This document shows positions 8,494-16,188 of a DNA stretch of 64,000 bases, piece after piece. The position numbers and the translations under genes were made by a program. Position 1 is the stretch's first letter. The number at the start of each line of letters is the position of its first letter. The notes under the pieces are model-generated. The model did no database searches. It was not told the DNA's origin and saw only the letters and a list, made by a program, of their open reading frames with translations. This DNA is from JBHOQX01 sp042408595 (GTDB lineage Bacteria; Chloroflexota; Chloroflexia; Chloroflexales; Roseiflexaceae), in the NCBI GenBank assembly GCA_042408595.1, contig JBHOQX010000115.1, forward strand, positions 37,428 to 101,427. Reading direction: 5' to 3'.

Positions 8494-9384
8494 ATGACCT
8501 GCACCACCCTCTACGAATGCATCGCCACGCCGCTTCAGTTCGGCTTTATGCAGCGCGGCCTGGTCGCCGCGGCGATCATCGCCGTGGTCTGCGCGGTGGT
8601 CGGCGCGTTCGTCGTCTTGCAGGAGCTGGCGTTCATCGGGGACGCGCTGGCCCACGCCGCGTTTCCCGGCGCCGTCGCCGCCTTTATGCTCGGCATCAAC
8701 CCGGTGATCGGCGGGACTATCGTCGGCATCGCGACGGCGCTCGGCATCGGCGTGCTGGTGCGGCGCGCGAAGATCAGCCAGGACACGGCGATCGGCGTGC
8801 TGTTCGCCGGCATGTTCGCCCTTGGCATCGTCCTGCTCTCGACGATCAAGAACTACACCAACGACCTCTTCGGCCTGCTGCTCGGCGATGTGCTCGCCAT
8901 CCAGACGCGCGACCTGGCCGTGATCGCCGTGATCGCCGTGGTGGTAATCGGCGTCGTCCTGGCGCTCTACAAGGAGCTGACGCTGATGACCTTCGACCGG
9001 GTGCAGGCTCAGGTGCTCGGCCTGCCGGTCGCCTGGCTGCACGAGCTCCTCCTGGCGCTGATAGCGGTCACGATCGTGATCGCCATCCAGACCGTCGGGA
9101 TCGTGCTGGTGGTGGCGATGCTGGTCACCCCGGCGGCGACGGCGACGCTGCTGGTGCGGCGCTTCCCCCTGGTGATGCTGCTCGGCGCGGCGCAGGGCGT
9201 GCTCGGCACCGTGATCGGGCTGTACCTCTCGTTCTACCTCAACATCGCCTCCGGCGCGACCATCGTGCTGGTGCTGACCAGCATGTTCGCGGTGGCGCTG
9301 CTCTGCTCGCCGCGCCTCCGCCGCCGGCGGCGGGTTGCGGCGAGCGCGCCCGAGGCGCCCACGGCGGCCTCCGAAGCCCCCTGA
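8494..9384 (+). CDS. Metal ABC transporter permease (ZnuB/MntC type, ABC-3 family)
   Basis: 296-residue membrane protein with eight or nine hydrophobic segments. Typical ABC-3 features are seen: FMQRGLVAAAIIAVVCAVVG at the start, the QELAFIGDALAHAAFPG loop, and DRVQAQVLGLPV before the later helices. It forms the channel for Zn2+/Mn2+ import. The ATG at 8494 was chosen over a TTG at 8467 because the intervening bases are part of a CACCCT-rich repeat. The C-terminus is arginine and alanine rich. It ends the operon; a gap of 290 bases follows. Confidence 0.92.
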   Translation: MTCTTLYECIATPLQFGFMQRGLVAAAIIAVVCAVVGAFVVLQELAFIGDALAHAAFPGAVAAFMLGINPVIGGTIVGIATALGIGVLVRRAKISQDTAIGVLFAGMFALGIVLLSTIKNYTNDLFGLLLGDVLAIQTRDLAVIAVIAVVVIGVVLALYKELTLMTFDRVQAQVLGLPVAWLHELLLALIAVTIVIAIQTVGIVLVVAMLVTPAATATLLVRRFPLVMLLGAAQGVLGTVIGLYLSFYLNIASGATIVLVLTSMFAVALLCSPRLRRRRRVAASAPEAPTAASEAP

Positions 9385-9542
9385 AACGGTCCACAGCAAA
9401 CACCAGCCACGCACGCGTGGGCTCGGCGGCTCCCACGCTGTCTTCGCCTTTTCCCAAGACACCCGGAGCGCGCCACCCGCGGGCAGCATGCACTGCCTGC
9501 GATGCTGACAAATCTGTTATGCCCGGCGCAGCGCTCTTCCGC

Positions 9543-9548
9543 GTATAA
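9543..9548 (+). promoter_or_regulatory. -10 box upstream of the phosphohexomutase gene
   Basis: A perfect TATAAT. No convincing -35 box at 16-18 bases was found. The transcript would start near 9555 with a leader of about 120 bases that contains the R2 repeat. Confidence 0.45.
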
Positions 9549-9635
9549 TGCCTGCGACGATGCAGCACCGCGGCACCCGCGAATCTGCAATCGCAGCAGG
9601 GGCTACGGGCTGGGGGCCAGAAGCCAGACAGTCAG

Positions 9636-9662
9636 ACAATCTGCAATCTGCAATCTGCAATC
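9636..9662 (+). repeat. Short tandem repeat, family R2 (ATCTGCA units)
   Basis: Three consecutive copies of the 8-base unit AATCTGCA just before the ribosome site of the next gene. The same unit appears at 2526-2556, in reverse orientation at 39318-39331 and in degenerate form near 62030-62047. At 9628 and 39331 it is flanked by CAGACAG/CAGACAAT-like bases, so it is one family, not chance. Confidence 0.65.
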
Positions 9663-9674
9663 GAAGGAGTCGTT

Positions 9675-11039
9675 ATGCAGATCAAGCCGGGCATCTTCAA
9701 GGCGTACGACATCCGCGGCATCTACCCGACCGACCTGGACGAGGACGCGGCCTATGCCATCGGCCGCGCCTTTGTGACACTGCTCCGCCCGTCCCAGGTG
9801 ATCGTCGGGCGCGACATGCGCCTCTCCGGCCCGTCGCTCTTCGCGCGCGTCACCGCCGGGATCACGGCACAGGGCGCGGATGTGCTGGACATCGGCATGG
9901 TCAGCACCGACCAGTTCTACTTCGCCTGCGCCCGCCTCGGCCTGCCGGGCATGATGGTGACGGCATCGCACAACCCGAAGGCTTACAACGGATTCAAGAT
10001 GGTGCGGCAGATGCCGTATCTCCTCAGCGGCGCGGAGGGCATCCAGGACCTGCGGCGGATCGTCGAGCAGGGGGCCTACGCGCCCAGCGGCGGCACCGGC
10101 AGCGTCCGTCCGCTCGATTTGTCAGAAGAGTTTGTCGCCGCCGTGCTGCGGCTGATCGACGTGGACCGGCTGGCGAAGGCCGGGCCGGGCGGGCGGCCGC
10201 TGCGCGTCGTCGCCGACACCGGCAACGGCATGGTCGGGCCGATCCTGCGGCGCGTCTACGAGCGGCTGCCCGTCGAACTGATCGGCCTCTACCTGGAGCC
10301 GGACGGCCATCTCCCGAACCACGGCCTCGACCCGCTCCAGCCGGAGAACCGCGCCGAGTTGCAAGCGCGCGTCGTCGCCGAGGGCGCGGATGCCGGCTTC
10401 GCCTTCGACGGCGACGGCGACCGCTTCTTCACGATCGACGACCGGGGCGCGTTCGTCGCCGGGGATTTCCTGACCGCGCTGATGGGGCGCTACCTGCTGG
10501 GCAAGGCGCCCGGCAGCAAGATCGTCTACGACGTGCGCGCCTCGTGGGCCGTGCCGGAGCTGATCCGCGCCGCCGGCGGCACGCCGCTGATGGAGCGCGT
10601 CGGCCACGCCTTTATCAAGCGGCGCATGGCGGACGAAAGGGCACTGTTCGGCGGCGAGGTGACCGGGCACTATTATTTCAAGAACTTTTTCTTCGCCGAC
10701 TCCGGCATCATCCCGTCGCTGGTGGTGCTGGAGATGCTCGCCGCCAGCCGGGCGCGCATGTCCGACCTGCTGCGCCCGCTGGAGGAGCGCTACTTCATCT
10801 CCGGCGAGATCAACTCGACCGTCGCCGACGGCAAGGCGAAGATGGAGGAACTGGCCGCGCGCTACGCCGATGGCCGGATCGAGCGGATGGACGGCGTCTC
10901 CGTGAGTTACGACGACTGGCACTTCAACGTGCGCGGCTCGAACACCGAGCCCTTGCTGCGGCTGAACCTGGAGTCGATCCGCAGCCAGGCGCATATGGAG
11001 GCCCGCCGCGACGAGGTGCTGGCGCTGATCCAGGGGTAG
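9675..11039 (+). CDS. Phosphomannomutase/phosphoglucomutase
   Basis: 454 residues of the alpha-D-phosphohexomutase family, which interconverts hexose-1- and hexose-6-phosphates for glycan and envelope sugar synthesis. Catalytic phosphoserine is S98 in TASHNPKAYNGFK; the metal loop DGDGDR is at about 245-250; the phosphate-binding loop RGSNTEPLLR is near 419. N-terminal FKAYDIRGIYP is diagnostic of ManB/AlgC-type enzymes. The ATG has AAGGAG eight bases upstream. Sequence alone does not separate phosphomannomutase from phosphoglucomutase activity. It is followed closely by a membrane protein gene with its own -10 box. Confidence 0.93.
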   Translation: MQIKPGIFKAYDIRGIYPTDLDEDAAYAIGRAFVTLLRPSQVIVGRDMRLSGPSLFARVTAGITAQGADVLDIGMVSTDQFYFACARLGLPGMMVTASHNPKAYNGFKMVRQMPYLLSGAEGIQDLRRIVEQGAYAPSGGTGSVRPLDLSEEFVAAVLRLIDVDRLAKAGPGGRPLRVVADTGNGMVGPILRRVYERLPVELIGLYLEPDGHLPNHGLDPLQPENRAELQARVVAEGADAGFAFDGDGDRFFTIDDRGAFVAGDFLTALMGRYLLGKAPGSKIVYDVRASWAVPELIRAAGGTPLMERVGHAFIKRRMADERALFGGEVTGHYYFKNFFFADSGIIPSLVVLEMLAASRARMSDLLRPLEERYFISGEINSTVADGKAKMEELAARYADGRIERMDGVSVSYDDWHFNVRGSNTEPLLRLNLESIRSQAHMEARRDEVLALIQG

Positions 11040-11144
11040 CGCCCGCGCCTGAGGAGCGCGGCAGCCTGCATTCCGATGGCACGGGCGCGAAATCGTGCTA
11101 TACTGACGGCGATACACCCGCGCTTCGCACGCAGAGACGCCGCC

Positions 11145-11921
11145 ATGGTCACGCTCGGGAGCCCCTTCAAAGTCTTCTGGACGGCCGCGAAAGACCTGTT
11201 CGACGAGATGCTGCTGCTCATGCTCGCGAACCTGATCTGGATCGCGATCAATCTGCCGCTGCTCGGCCTGGCGCTGTTTTTCTGGGTCGGCCAGGCCTAC
11301 CTGCTCGCGGGCGTCGCCGCGCTGCTCGGCCTCATCCCGTTCGCTCCGGCGACGGCCGCGCTGTGCGTCGTCGCACAGCGCATCGCGGAAGGGCGCGTGG
11401 CGAACATCGGGCTGTACTTCGAGGGGCTGCGCGAATACTGGCGCCCGGCGCTGGCGGTCTTCCTGCCGTGGGGGCTGATTCTCGGCGTCATCCTGGTCAA
11501 CCTGGTGTTTTATGCCCAGCTTGGCAACATCGTCGGGCTGGCATTGCTCTGCATCTTCCTCTATCTGCTGTTTGTCTGGTTCAGCCTGCTGATCTACGCC
11601 GGCCCGCTGCTCGTCCTGCAGACCGACAAGCGGGTGCGGGTCGTCGCGCGCAATGCCTTCGTGATGGCGCTGGGCCGCCCGTTGTTCACGCTGATCACGC
11701 TGGTGCTGATGGGCGCCTTCGTTGTGCTGTCGGTCTACCTGTTCATCCCGCTTCTGATCGTCACATTCTCCTTCCTGGCGATGTGGGGCTTCCGCGCGAC
11801 GCTGCGCCTGGTCCAGGATTCGGAGGCGCGGCAGGCGGCGCGCGAGGCGGCCCAGGCCGGGCAGCCGGCCCCCCAATCGGCCGGCAAGGGCCGCGGCGGC
11901 CAGGTGCGCCCCCGCGAGTAA
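11145..11921 (+). CDS. Predicted integral membrane protein (DUF624-like)
   Basis: 258 residues with about six hydrophobic helices arranged in three pairs, for example LLLMLANLIWIAINLPLLGL and FVVLSVYLFIPLLIVTFSFL. The early 'N-L-I-W' helix, the loop with APATAALCVVA and the REYWRPALAVF segment are reminiscent of DUF624/YesL proteins, but I am not certain of the family. The last 35 residues are charged and alanine rich. The ATG at 11145 is chosen because a TATACT -10 box lies at 11099-11104, downstream of the earlier ATG at 11076. No function can be assigned. Confidence 0.75.
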   Translation: MVTLGSPFKVFWTAAKDLFDEMLLLMLANLIWIAINLPLLGLALFFWVGQAYLLAGVAALLGLIPFAPATAALCVVAQRIAEGRVANIGLYFEGLREYWRPALAVFLPWGLILGVILVNLVFYAQLGNIVGLALLCIFLYLLFVWFSLLIYAGPLLVLQTDKRVRVVARNAFVMALGRPLFTLITLVLMGAFVVLSVYLFIPLLIVTFSFLAMWGFRATLRLVQDSEARQAAREAAQAGQPAPQSAGKGRGGQVRPRE

Positions 11922-12041
11922 GAGCAGGGCGAACGGCGGACGCCTGGCATCTCTGCCACAAACAGCCGCTCACACGGCCACACCTGCGATCGATCGTCGC
12001 CATCCATCATCCGCCCCCGGTTGTAGACCGCAGGAGGAACG

Positions 12042-13262
12042 ATGCCCGCCATGCCCCTGACCGACTGGCGCCGCCCGCTGCTGCTCGCCGCAGCGGCCGC
12101 GGTGGCGCTGCTGACGCTCGCCTGGCTGGCCGCCGGGCACGCCGCGCCCGCCGCCGCGCAGAGCACGCTGCAACTGGCGATCACCAAACAGCTCCAGGGC
12201 AGCGACCTGGTACGGCTCAACCAGGAGTTGACCTTCACCATCCGCATCACCAACACCGGCACGATCAGCGTGGTGAAGCTGCTGCTCTTCGATGAGTACG
12301 ACCGCACGATCCTTGCACCGGTGCGTGCTGCGCCGCCCGCGAGCACCGTCGACAGCGCCGCCGGCACACTGACATGGGACGACGTGATCACCCGCACGCC
12401 GTCGCTGGGCGGGGCGCTCCGGCCCGGCCAGTCGGTCGCGGTCGTGGCGGTGTTCCGCGTCATCCGGGCGAACGTCGCCACGGTCAACCGGGCGCGGATC
12501 GGCGATGCGCTGGGGGCCGGCGGCGAGCGCCAGGGCGGCGGCGGGGGCGAGGGGCAGGCCGGTCCCCGCGGCGGTCGGGTGATCGTCGCCAAGAATCTGG
12601 CCCCCGGCCAGTCGCCGCAGGTCGGCCGCCCGCTGACCTACACGATCAGCCTGACAAACGATGGCGTCGGCGATATCACGCGCCTGCCGCTCGACGATAC
12701 CTTTTTGCCGGCTTTCCTCACCTTCGCGCGGGCGGAGCCGCCGCCCACCCGGGTGCAGACCACGACCGGGGCCATCCGCTGGGATGACTTGCTGGCGGCG
12801 CTTGGGCGGGCACGGTTGGCCCCTGGCGAGACGCTGACGGTCACGGCGGTGTTCACCGCGGTACAGACGGCGGACGGGCAGGTGCTGAACCGGGCGGCAT
12901 CGCAGGGGGCGCGCGATGAGTACGGCAACGACCTGCCGGAGGAGCGGCGGGCGGAGGTACCGATCCGGATCATCGCTGCGCCGGAGCAGCCGACCCCGAC
13001 GCCGACGCGCCAGCCGCCCCGCCGCTCGCCACCGGCCGAGACACCGACGCCGCCAGCGACGCCGACCGCGATCATCACGCCTACCGACACGCTTACCAGC
13101 ACGGGCGGCATCACGCCGACGGCGGCCATCCCCACGCCGACGGCGACCATCCCCGCCGGGCTGCCGCGCACCGGCGGCGGGCGCCAGGCCGCCGGATGGC
13201 TGCTGGCCGGCGCGGCACTGCTGCTCGGCGGGGCGCTCATGGCGCGGCGGGCGGCCGGCTGA
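12042..13262 (+). CDS. Secreted DUF11-repeat protein with LPxTG-like C-terminal anchor
   Basis: 406 residues. Signal peptide (LLLAAAAAVALLTLAWLAAG, cleavage near APAAAQ). Two DUF11-type beta-sandwich domains follow (roughly 35-155 and 180-300), each with 'N-x-G' and 'W-D-D' landmarks (TLTWDDVITRTPSLGG; AIRWDDLLAALG). A Thr/Pro-rich linker (about 315-370) leads to LPRTGGG, a hydrophobic helix and the basic end MARRAAG, the layout of a sortase sorting signal. A strong AGGAGG precedes the ATG. It is probably a cell-surface stalk or adhesin-like protein. No sortase gene is in the window, so anchoring may simply be by the C-terminal helix. Confidence 0.8.
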   Translation: MPAMPLTDWRRPLLLAAAAAVALLTLAWLAAGHAAPAAAQSTLQLAITKQLQGSDLVRLNQELTFTIRITNTGTISVVKLLLFDEYDRTILAPVRAAPPASTVDSAAGTLTWDDVITRTPSLGGALRPGQSVAVVAVFRVIRANVATVNRARIGDALGAGGERQGGGGGEGQAGPRGGRVIVAKNLAPGQSPQVGRPLTYTISLTNDGVGDITRLPLDDTFLPAFLTFARAEPPPTRVQTTTGAIRWDDLLAALGRARLAPGETLTVTAVFTAVQTADGQVLNRAASQGARDEYGNDLPEERRAEVPIRIIAAPEQPTPTPTRQPPRRSPPAETPTPPATPTAIITPTDTLTSTGGITPTAAIPTPTATIPAGLPRTGGGRQAAGWLLAGAALLLGGALMARRAAG

Positions 13263-13355
13263 AGAATGCCTGACGGATGAGCGATGCGTGATGCATGCGC
13301 CCCACCTGCCTGCCCGCCAGCCTGACCGTCCGCCATCCGCCGCTCCCCGCCCGGG

Positions 13356-14084
13356 CTACCCGAGGCGCTGCCCGCCATCCACCGGCAGCACCACGCCGGT
13401 GATGTAGTCGGCCTGCGCCAGGAAGACGACCGCCCCAGCGACATCCTCGGGCGTGCCGACCCGGCCCAACAGCACGCCCTTCGCCGTTTTCGCCGCCTGC
13501 TCCTCTGTCCAATCGTCCGGGAGCAGCACCGGCCCAGGCGCCACGGCGTTGACCCGCACCTCGGGCGCGAGGTCCTTCGCCAGCGCCTCGGTCAGGGTGA
13601 CGATGCCGCCCTTGCTGACCAGGTACGGCGTGTAGTTACGCCAGGGGCGAAGCGCTCCGACATCGGCGATGTTGATGATCGCGCCGCCCGCCGCCCGCAG
13701 CGCCGGCGCGGCCCGCTGCGCGGTGAAGAATGCCGCGCGCAGATTGGTGTTCAGTAGCTCATCCCAGCGCTCCGGCGCGACCGTGCCGAGCGGCGTCTTG
13801 CCCCAGATGCCGGCATTGTTCACCAGCACATCCAGCCGCCCCCAGCGCGCCGTGGCCTCGTCGACCACCCGCTCAGCATCGGCGACGCGCGCCAGGTCGC
13901 CCGCCAGCGCGGCGGCCCGCACGCCGAGCGCCGTCAGCTCGGCGACGACCGCTTCGGCGGGCGCGGCGGAGCTGTTGTAGTGGATGACCACATCCGCGCC
14001 GGCCTGCCCGAGCGCCAGCGCGATCGCCCGACCGAGCCGGCGCGCTCCGCCGGTAACCAGCGCAACCCTGTTGCGAAGATCCAT
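13356..14084 (-). CDS. SDR family oxidoreductase (FabG/pteridine reductase-like)
   Basis: 242-residue short-chain dehydrogenase. NADP-binding motif TGGARRLG (about 13-20), NNAG (about 88-91), active-site YLVSK (Y...K) and the C-terminal 'TGVVLPVDGG' that marks classical SDRs. The arginine-rich TGxxxRLG variant is common in pteridine reductase/FolM-like enzymes, while overall layout also fits 3-oxoacyl-ACP reductase. Substrate is therefore open. A TTG two codons upstream was rejected in favour of the ATG at 14084. It stands alone between plus-strand genes. Confidence 0.88.
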   Translation of the reverse strand: MDLRNRVALVTGGARRLGRAIALALGQAGADVVIHYNSSAAPAEAVVAELTALGVRAAALAGDLARVADAERVVDEATARWGRLDVLVNNAGIWGKTPLGTVAPERWDELLNTNLRAAFFTAQRAAPALRAAGGAIINIADVGALRPWRNYTPYLVSKGGIVTLTEALAKDLAPEVRVNAVAPGPVLLPDDWTEEQAAKTAKGVLLGRVGTPEDVAGAVVFLAQADYITGVVLPVDGGQRLG

Positions 14085-14294
14085 TGGCAAACCTTTCGGT
14101 GCGACTGGCAGACGGTGGACGGGAGTGGATCGAGGGTCGAAGGTCGAAGATGGAGGATTGAAGATGGCGATCGAGGATCACCACTCTATCGTCAACCCTC
14201 GCGTCGCGGTCCGTGGTTCGCTACGCGCTGCAGTACGCCATCCAGGCACGCGGAACGCCACCCAGCCAACGGATCACCTCGCCGCCTCGTCACC

Positions 14295-14324
14295 TTGTCA
14301 CCCCGCCAGCCTGTCGCCTATAAT
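14295..14324 (+). promoter_or_regulatory. Sigma-70-type promoter of sppA, built partly from repeat R3
   Basis: TTGTCA (14295-14300), 18-base spacer, TATAAT (14319-14324), 36 bases before the ATG. The -35 box lies inside a CACCTTGTCACC phrase-like repeat (family R3), so the mobile-looking repeat supplies a promoter element. The rest of the gap 14085-14290 holds TCGAAGATGGAGGATTG-like repeats and no gene. Confidence 0.7.
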
Positions 14325-14360
14325 GCTACGATGCGACCAGTGTAGCACACAGGAACTCCT

Positions 14361-16046
14361 ATGATCGGCTGGTTGATCGTCGCGCTGCGGAACGCGGTGC
14401 GGGCGCTGCGCAACGGCTGGTGCCGGCTTTGGGGCCGCCGGGTGGACTATGTGCTGATCGACGTGGGCGGCGCGTTGCCGGAGTTCGCGCCGCCGGCCGC
14501 CTGGTGGCGGCGTCGCTTCCTCGGCGAGACGGCCCCCGCCAGCCTCCAGGTGCTGCGCCGGCAGCTCTGGCAGGTCGCCGATGACCCACAGGCGTGCGGC
14601 GTCATCCTGCGGATCGCCGACCTGGAGGCCGGCTGGGCGACGCTCCAGAGCTTGCGCGATGAACTGGAGCGGTTTCGCGCCAGCGGCAAGCGGGTGGTCG
14701 CCTGTCTACACACCGCAACGAACGCCGGCTACTACGCCGCCTGCGCCGCTGACGAGATCGTCATGCCGCCGGCCGCCTTCTGGATGGTGCTCGGCGTGCG
14801 AGCCGAGGTGCCATACCTGCGCGACGCGCTGGCGCGTTACGGCATCAGCGCCGAGGTGGTGGCCGTCTCGCCGTACAAGTCGGCCGCGGAGCCGTTCGTT
14901 CGTTCCGACATGTCGCCGGAGGCGCGCGAGCAACTGGAGCGGCTGGTGGAGCAGCGCTATGCCGAGCTGGTGGACGCCATCGCCGGTGCGCGCGGTCTGC
15001 CGCCAGACGACGTGCGCGCGCTGATCGACCGGGCGCCGCTGAGTGCGCCGGAGGCGCTCGCCGCCGGCCTGATCGACGCGGCGATCTACGAGGACGAGCT
15101 GCCGGCCCGGCTGAAGCAGGGCGAGCGCAACCCGATCCTCGCCGACTGGCGGCAGGCGAAGCGCGCCCTGTGGCTGCCGTATCTCGTCTTCAGGCGCCGG
15201 TTGGTCGGCGTCGTCCCGGTCGAGGGGACGATCGCCACCGGGCGCAGCCGGAACGTTCCGCTGCCGATCCCGTTGTTCGGCGGGCAGCAGGCCGGCGCGG
15301 AGAGCGTGACGCAGGCGCTCCGCCAGGCCGAACGGAGCCGCCGGATCGCGGCGGTCGTCGTGCAGATCAACTCGCCCGGCGGCGACGCGTTCGCCTCCGA
15401 CCTGATCTGGCGCGAGGTGCTGCGGCTGCGCCAGGCCAAGCCGGTGGTCATCGCGATGGGCGACGCCGCAGCCTCCGGCGGCTACTACATCGCCGCGCCG
15501 GCCTCCGCCATCGTCGCACAGCCCGGCACGGTCACCGGCAGCATCGGCGTCTTCGCGCTGCTACCCCAGGTGAGCGGGCTGCTGGCCCGGCAGGAGATCA
15601 CCACGGCGGTGGTCAGCCGGGGCGCGCACAGCGGACTGTTCTCGCCGCTCACCCCGCTCGACGAGAGCGAGCGCGCCGCGCTGCGCGGCTATGTGCAGGC
15701 GACCTACGACGACTTCCGGCGGCGCGTGCGCGACGGGCGCGGGCTGGACGAGGCGCGGCTGGAGCCGATCGCCGGCGGGCGGGTGTGGACCGGGCGCGAG
15801 GGCGTGGCGCTGGGGCTGGTGGATGAGCTTGGCGGCCTGCCTGAGGCGCTGCTGAAGGCCCAGGCGCTGGCCGGGCTGCCGCCGGACCGGCGGGCGCCGC
15901 TGCTGCTGCTGCGCGGCGGGCGGGAGCGTCTGCCGCCGCAGCCGTTCCCTGCACCCGCGCTGGAGCTGCCCAAGGTGCTGGACGAGATCGCCCGCCCGCG
16001 TATCTGGGCGGCGCTGCTGTGGGAGTGCCAGCGGCTGGTCCGCTGA
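14361..16046 (+). CDS. sppA: Signal peptide peptidase SppA (protease IV, 67K type)
   Basis: 561 residues with the two tandem ClpP-like domains of long SppA. The Lys/Ser dyad is visible: K173 in SPYKSAAEPF of the first domain and S372 in GDAAASGGYYIAAPA of the second. The 199-residue spacing is almost that of E. coli SppA. It degrades released signal peptides at the membrane. A short hydrophobic N-terminus (GWLIVALRNAVRAL) may anchor it. A sigma-70 promoter lies 36 bases upstream. The gene is convergent with the MutL-type gene, and a hairpin fills the 142-base gap. Confidence 0.93.
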   Translation: MIGWLIVALRNAVRALRNGWCRLWGRRVDYVLIDVGGALPEFAPPAAWWRRRFLGETAPASLQVLRRQLWQVADDPQACGVILRIADLEAGWATLQSLRDELERFRASGKRVVACLHTATNAGYYAACAADEIVMPPAAFWMVLGVRAEVPYLRDALARYGISAEVVAVSPYKSAAEPFVRSDMSPEAREQLERLVEQRYAELVDAIAGARGLPPDDVRALIDRAPLSAPEALAAGLIDAAIYEDELPARLKQGERNPILADWRQAKRALWLPYLVFRRRLVGVVPVEGTIATGRSRNVPLPIPLFGGQQAGAESVTQALRQAERSRRIAAVVVQINSPGGDAFASDLIWREVLRLRQAKPVVIAMGDAAASGGYYIAAPASAIVAQPGTVTGSIGVFALLPQVSGLLARQEITTAVVSRGAHSGLFSPLTPLDESERAALRGYVQATYDDFRRRVRDGRGLDEARLEPIAGGRVWTGREGVALGLVDELGGLPEALLKAQALAGLPPDRRAPLLLLRGGRERLPPQPFPAPALELPKVLDEIARPRIWAALLWECQRLVR

Positions 16047-16086
16047 CGCGGGGCCTGCGTGCACGTTCCGCGTAGCGAAACAACCG

Positions 16087-16135
16087 ACCCCTGCAAGGGA
16101 TGGGGGCATGGAAACCTGTCCTCCCCAGCAGGGGT
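16087..16135. terminator. Bidirectional hairpin between convergent sppA and the MutL-type gene
   Basis: ACCCCTGC (16087-16094) and GCAGGGGT (16128-16135) form a perfect 8-bp stem around a GC-rich loop that can fold further (GGGGG with TCCCC). There is no T-run, so factor-independent termination is uncertain. Confidence 0.5.
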
Positions 16136-16188
16136 TGGATGGAGCGGGTGCGGCGCAGGCGTACGCCGCATAAAGCTGCAAGGAGAAG

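Noticed and set aside
9636..9662. Possible CRISPR array
   Set aside because: Only three contiguous 8-base units without spacers; it is a short tandem repeat.
11076..11144. N-terminal extension of the DUF624-like gene
   Set aside because: A TATACT -10 box at 11099-11104 lies inside it and the residues are not conserved-looking; ATG at 11145 is preferred.
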